A stretch of DNA of 64,000 bases from Dyadobacter beijingensis DSM 21582 (GTDB taxonomy: Bacteria > Bacteroidota > Bacteroidia > Cytophagales > Spirosomataceae). Shown piece after piece: positions 61,188 to 64,000 of this stretch (its first letter is position 1; every line of letters starts with the position of its first letter). The position numbers were made by a program, and so were the translations under genes. The notes under the pieces are model-generated. The model did no database searches. It was not told the DNA's origin and worked only from the letters and a program-made list of their open reading frames with translations. The stretch spans positions 1,116,001 to 1,180,000 of the forward strand of contig NZ_KB907788.1 in the NCBI RefSeq assembly GCF_000382205.1, given 5' to 3'.

Positions 61188-64000
61188 TTAGAAATTAAGG
61201 TTTACACCGAACATGAGCTTCTTGCTGCTCGGATAGCGCGAGCTGTTGGTACCGTTGCTGAGATCGACTTCGGGGTCAACGCCGGAGAATTTGGTCCACG
61301 TAATGAGGTTATCGCCGCTGGCAAATACCGACAAACCGCTGATATGCAGTCGTTCCGTGAAAGTTTTGGGAATGTCGTAGCTCAAACGCACGTTGCGCAG
61401 GCGCAGGTAGCTGCCGTCTTCGAGGTAACGCGACGAAGTCTTGTTCGAGTTTTTATTGCCGTTGACCACCGCTTTCGGATGCGTGGCCACGTCGCCCTCC
61501 TTCTCCCAGCGCGTCCAGCCATCCTGCAAGCGCATTTTGTTGTAGGTCGGGTAAGCGCCGTCGTCGTCGAACAGCTCGCGGTTGTAAATGTATACCTTGT
61601 TGCCGGACACGAACGTGAAGAATGCCGAGAGTGTTACCCCGCCGTATTTGAATGTATTGGTGATACCGCCCGTGAATTTGGGGTTGCGCGAGCCCACGTA
61701 CACGCGTGAGGCGCTGTTGTACACATTGGTCGTCGTCTCGACCATATTCCCCGAGGCATCCTTCGTTTGCAGCAGCCAGAGCGGGTCGCCATTGGCCGGG
61801 TCCACGCCCATCCATTTGCGCATATACCACGATCCAAGCTCTTTACCCACCTCGATGCGCTGGTTGCCACTTTCGATCGGCTCGTTTTTGTTCAGCGCCA
61901 GCACCTTGTTGCGGTTTATCGAGAAGTTGAGGCTCGTCTCCCAGTTGAATGCGCCGCGGACGTTCTTCGAAGTGATTTCCAAATCGATACCGCGGTTACG
62001 GACCGAACCGATATTCTGTATCTGCGTGGTAAAACCTGTCGTCGCTTCCAGCGGCACATTTTGCAAAACATCCTTATTCAGGCGGTTGTACAAATCGATC
62101 ACAAGGTCGATGCGGTTGAAAAAACCGATATTAATGCCCGCGTCGTAGGTGTAAGCCTTCTCCCAGGTCAGGTTGGGATTGGCTTTACGGGCCGGAAAAC
62201 CGGCTGGCAGGCCTGCATATTGCGCATTGAAATCGTACAAATCCTGTGCGACAAAATCGCCGATGTTGGCATTACCCGTTGTTCCATAGCTCGTGCGGAC
62301 TTTGAACAAATGGATCTTGTCCTTCAAAGAACCGAAAAACTCTTCGCCGGAAATATTCCAGGCAGCCCCCACAGAGTAGAAATTACCGTAGCGATTGTCC
62401 TTACCGAAGCGCGAAGAGCCGTCGCGGCGGAACGACGCCGTGGCGAAATACTTGTTATGCAGGTCGTAATCGACATTGATAAAGGCCGAAGCAAATGCAT
62501 TCTTCGTTTTATAACCGGTGAGCGACGTCGGGGTCGCGGTCACATTCAGGATGTCGAGCGACGGAAAAATCCCCTGACCGGTCCCGCCCATACCGTCGGT
62601 TTTGTTGCCCTGGAACTCCGCACCGAGGATCGCATTAAAGGTATGCGCGCCGAACGACCGGTTTGCATTCAGCAGGTTGGAGGTAATGAAGCTGTTGGCA
62701 TATTCATAGGTGTTAGTCAGCGAGCCATTGTACGATTTTCCCGTCGGCGTCCGCGCATCCACATTCGACTCGGTACGCGTGTTGGTAATCGAATATCGGT
62801 TGGAGGTCGAGAAAGTCAGCCAGTCGAGGATATTGTATTCCAGTTTAAAATCTCCCTGAATGCCCGATCCGCGGTTCTGGTTGAAGTTGTACTGGTTATT
62901 GAACAGGAAGTTATTGCGGTCGCGGCCGTACCAGTCGGTGGTGTTGGCATCCACATACCGGTAAGAACCGTCGGCATTATACGGATTATCCCAGGGCAAA
63001 TTAATATAACCCTGATAGAGATACCCCTGGTCATTCTGCCGGTTGTTAAAAAAAGTATTGACGCGGGCAGTGACTTTCACTTTGTCGTTCAGGTTGTGTT
63101 CGATATTCGCGCGGAAGTTCACATTCTCGTAGCCCGTTTTCAGGATCACGCCCTCCTCGTTGTAATAATTGGCTCCGAAATGAAAGCGCGTCCGGTCGCT
63201 GCCCCCCGACATCGATAATGCGTGGTTATGCGTGATACCGCTCTGGAAGGTTTTATCGAGCCAGTCGGTATTGCCGGGCGTGGCCGGCAGGAACCTGCTT
63301 TGATAACCCCCGTAGGCCGTTGGAAAACCATTGGCGGTAAGATAGGCGTTGATCTGCGCGTCCGTGGGATTCGGCGTGGAAGCGCTTAGCTGGGTAATGT
63401 AGTTGGCGCGCTTCGCATTATAATCGTTCTGGTACATGTAGTTGGTAAAATCCCACAATTCCTGGCCATTCATGACCTCAAAATTGCCCCGAAGCACCCG
63501 GCTGACGCCCACAGAGCCATTGTAATTGATCTGCGTTTTGCCGGATTTCCCGCTCTTGGTCGTGATCACGACGACGCCATTGGACGCCCGCGAGCCGTAC
63601 AAGCCCGTCGCTGCCGCGTCTTTCAGGATGGAAATAGAGGCAATGTCGTTCGGGTTGGCGGTACCGCCGATGAGCCCGTCGATCACATACAACGGCTCCG
63701 CACCGGCCGTAATGGAACCGGTACCCCGTACACGCACGCTCGGCTCCGTCCCCGGCGCGCCGCTCGCGCTCGATACCACCACGCCCGCCGCACGCCCCTG
63801 AAGCAGTGTGGCGGTGTTGTTGCTCGTCACCGTCTGCAACTCCGAGCCCTTGATCACCGACACCGAGCTCACAAGCTCCGACTTCGACCGGCTCGAATAG
63901 CCCGTCACGACCACCTCGTCGAGACTCGACACATCTTCCACCAGGGTAATGTCGATGACCGAACGGTTCTGCACCGCAATGCTCTGCGATTTGAAGCCGA
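61188..64000 (-). CDS. SusC/RagA-family TonB-linked outer-membrane transporter (5' end cut by window edge)
   Basis: The frame is open from 61188 to the right edge, giving 937 codons; the visible N-terminus (GFKSQSIA then VQNRSVIDITLVEDVSSL) is the end of the carboxypeptidase-regulatory-like domain, so only the signal peptide and about 80-100 residues are outside. The SusC motif DEVVVTGYSSRSKSELVSSVS, the plug (RVRGTGSITAGAEPLYVIDG; ISILKDAAATGLYGSRASNGVVVITTK) and a full barrel ending KLMFGVNLNF are present. It partners the SusD protein encoded 8 bp downstream. A GTG codon at 63972-63974 is not the true start. Confidence 0.95.
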   Translation of the reverse strand, partial: GFKSQSIAVQNRSVIDITLVEDVSSLDEVVVTGYSSRSKSELVSSVSVIKGSELQTVTSNNTATLLQGRAAGVVVSSASGAPGTEPSVRVRGTGSITAGAEPLYVIDGLIGGTANPNDIASISILKDAAATGLYGSRASNGVVVITTKSGKSGKTQINYNGSVGVSRVLRGNFEVMNGQELWDFTNYMYQNDYNAKRANYITQLSASTPNPTDAQINAYLTANGFPTAYGGYQSRFLPATPGNTDWLDKTFQSGITHNHALSMSGGSDRTRFHFGANYYNEEGVILKTGYENVNFRANIEHNLNDKVKVTARVNTFFNNRQNDQGYLYQGYINLPWDNPYNADGSYRYVDANTTDWYGRDRNNFLFNNQYNFNQNRGSGIQGDFKLEYNILDWLTFSTSNRYSITNTRTESNVDARTPTGKSYNGSLTNTYEYANSFITSNLLNANRSFGAHTFNAILGAEFQGNKTDGMGGTGQGIFPSLDILNVTATPTSLTGYKTKNAFASAFINVDYDLHNKYFATASFRRDGSSRFGKDNRYGNFYSVGAAWNISGEEFFGSLKDKIHLFKVRTSYGTTGNANIGDFVAQDLYDFNAQYAGLPAGFPARKANPNLTWEKAYTYDAGINIGFFNRIDLVIDLYNRLNKDVLQNVPLEATTGFTTQIQNIGSVRNRGIDLEITSKNVRGAFNWETSLNFSINRNKVLALNKNEPIESGNQRIEVGKELGSWYMRKWMGVDPANGDPLWLLQTKDASGNMVETTTNVYNSASRVYVGSRNPKFTGGITNTFKYGGVTLSAFFTFVSGNKVYIYNRELFDDDGAYPTYNKMRLQDGWTRWEKEGDVATHPKAVVNGNKNSNKTSSRYLEDGSYLRLRNVRLSYDIPKTFTERLHISGLSVFASGDNLITWTKFSGVDPEVDLSNGTNSSRYPSSKKLMFGVNLNF

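Noticed and set aside
59737-63218. Long plus-strand frames antisense to susD and susC
   Set aside because: Shadows of the SusCD genes; no signal peptide, no domain, composition typical of reverse-frame readings.
63972-63974. GTG as start of the right-hand SusC gene
   Set aside because: Residues encoded upstream to the window edge (GFKSQSIA) continue the N-terminal domain, so the gene simply runs off the window.

Overview
The window reads as chromosomal DNA of a Bacteroidota bacterium, most likely a Cytophagales/Spirosomataceae member close to Dyadobacter. This is inferred from two SusC/SusD pairs, several carboxypeptidase-like-domain TonB receptors, a type IX secretion sorting domain, a CzcA-TolC fusion typical of the phylum, LytS/LytTR two-component genes, weak Shine-Dalgarno sites and Bacteroidota-type promoters (TTG, about 20 bp, TAnnTTTG). 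Base composition is moderately GC-rich with AT-rich promoter gaps. No rRNA, tRNA, CRISPR array, prophage or transposase gene was seen.

Layout. 1-4.6 kb: a susD (cut by the left edge) and susC pair on the minus strand. 5.2-7.8 kb: a LytS-type kinase and LytTR regulator separated by 664 bp holding two facing heptad-repeat arrays and REP-like palindromes. 8.4-14.6 kb: a tetR-tolC-adaptor-RND efflux operon with the same palindromic operator upstream of tetR and of tolC. 14.7-17.7 kb: di-haem peroxidase, DsbD-N-like protein and TlpA/ResA-like thioredoxin. 18.3-21.9 kb: TonB receptor plus DUF4397 lipoprotein. 22-23.1 kb: a PIN toxin-antitoxin pair with an inverted-repeat operator, and an unknown gene. 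23.3-24.9 kb: a Cys-type sulfatase. 25-31 kb: heavy-metal RND efflux (CusB-like adaptor, CzcA-TolC fusion, small companion protein). 31-38 kb: coiled-coil protein, metallophosphoesterase lipoprotein, outer-membrane protein, PAS protein without ATPase domain, TPR protein, membrane protein and NmrA-like reductase. 38.4-41.7 kb: molybdopterin oxidoreductase followed by an orphan LytS kinase. 42-46.7 kb: TonB receptor and phosphodiesterase. 46.8-47.6 kb: TspO-like protein. 47.8-54.2 kb: small secreted protein and an AcrA-AcrB-TolC operon. 54.2-54.4 kb: relic of a choice-of-anchor I gene. 54.7-58.9 kb: secreted M4 metalloprotease with T9SS signal. 59-64 kb: lipoprotein, susD and susC (cut by the right edge).

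The strongest unexplained signals are regulatory. (a) Four tandem 11-bp TTAA-type repeats stand exactly 5 bp before a -7-like box in front of both the TonB receptor/phosphodiesterase operon (41730-41786) and the small protein/RND region (47746-47802); this looks like an OmpR/PhoB-family response-regulator site. (b) The first of these operons has a roughly 300-nt structured leader with mutually exclusive hairpins. (c) A motif RTCTA-N9-TAGAY occurs in the promoter regions of the thioredoxin, a TonB receptor and the sulfatase, suggesting a shared, possibly sulfur-linked, regulon. (d) The kinase-regulator gap carries an apparently composite repeat element. None could be tested here by database or genome-wide search.
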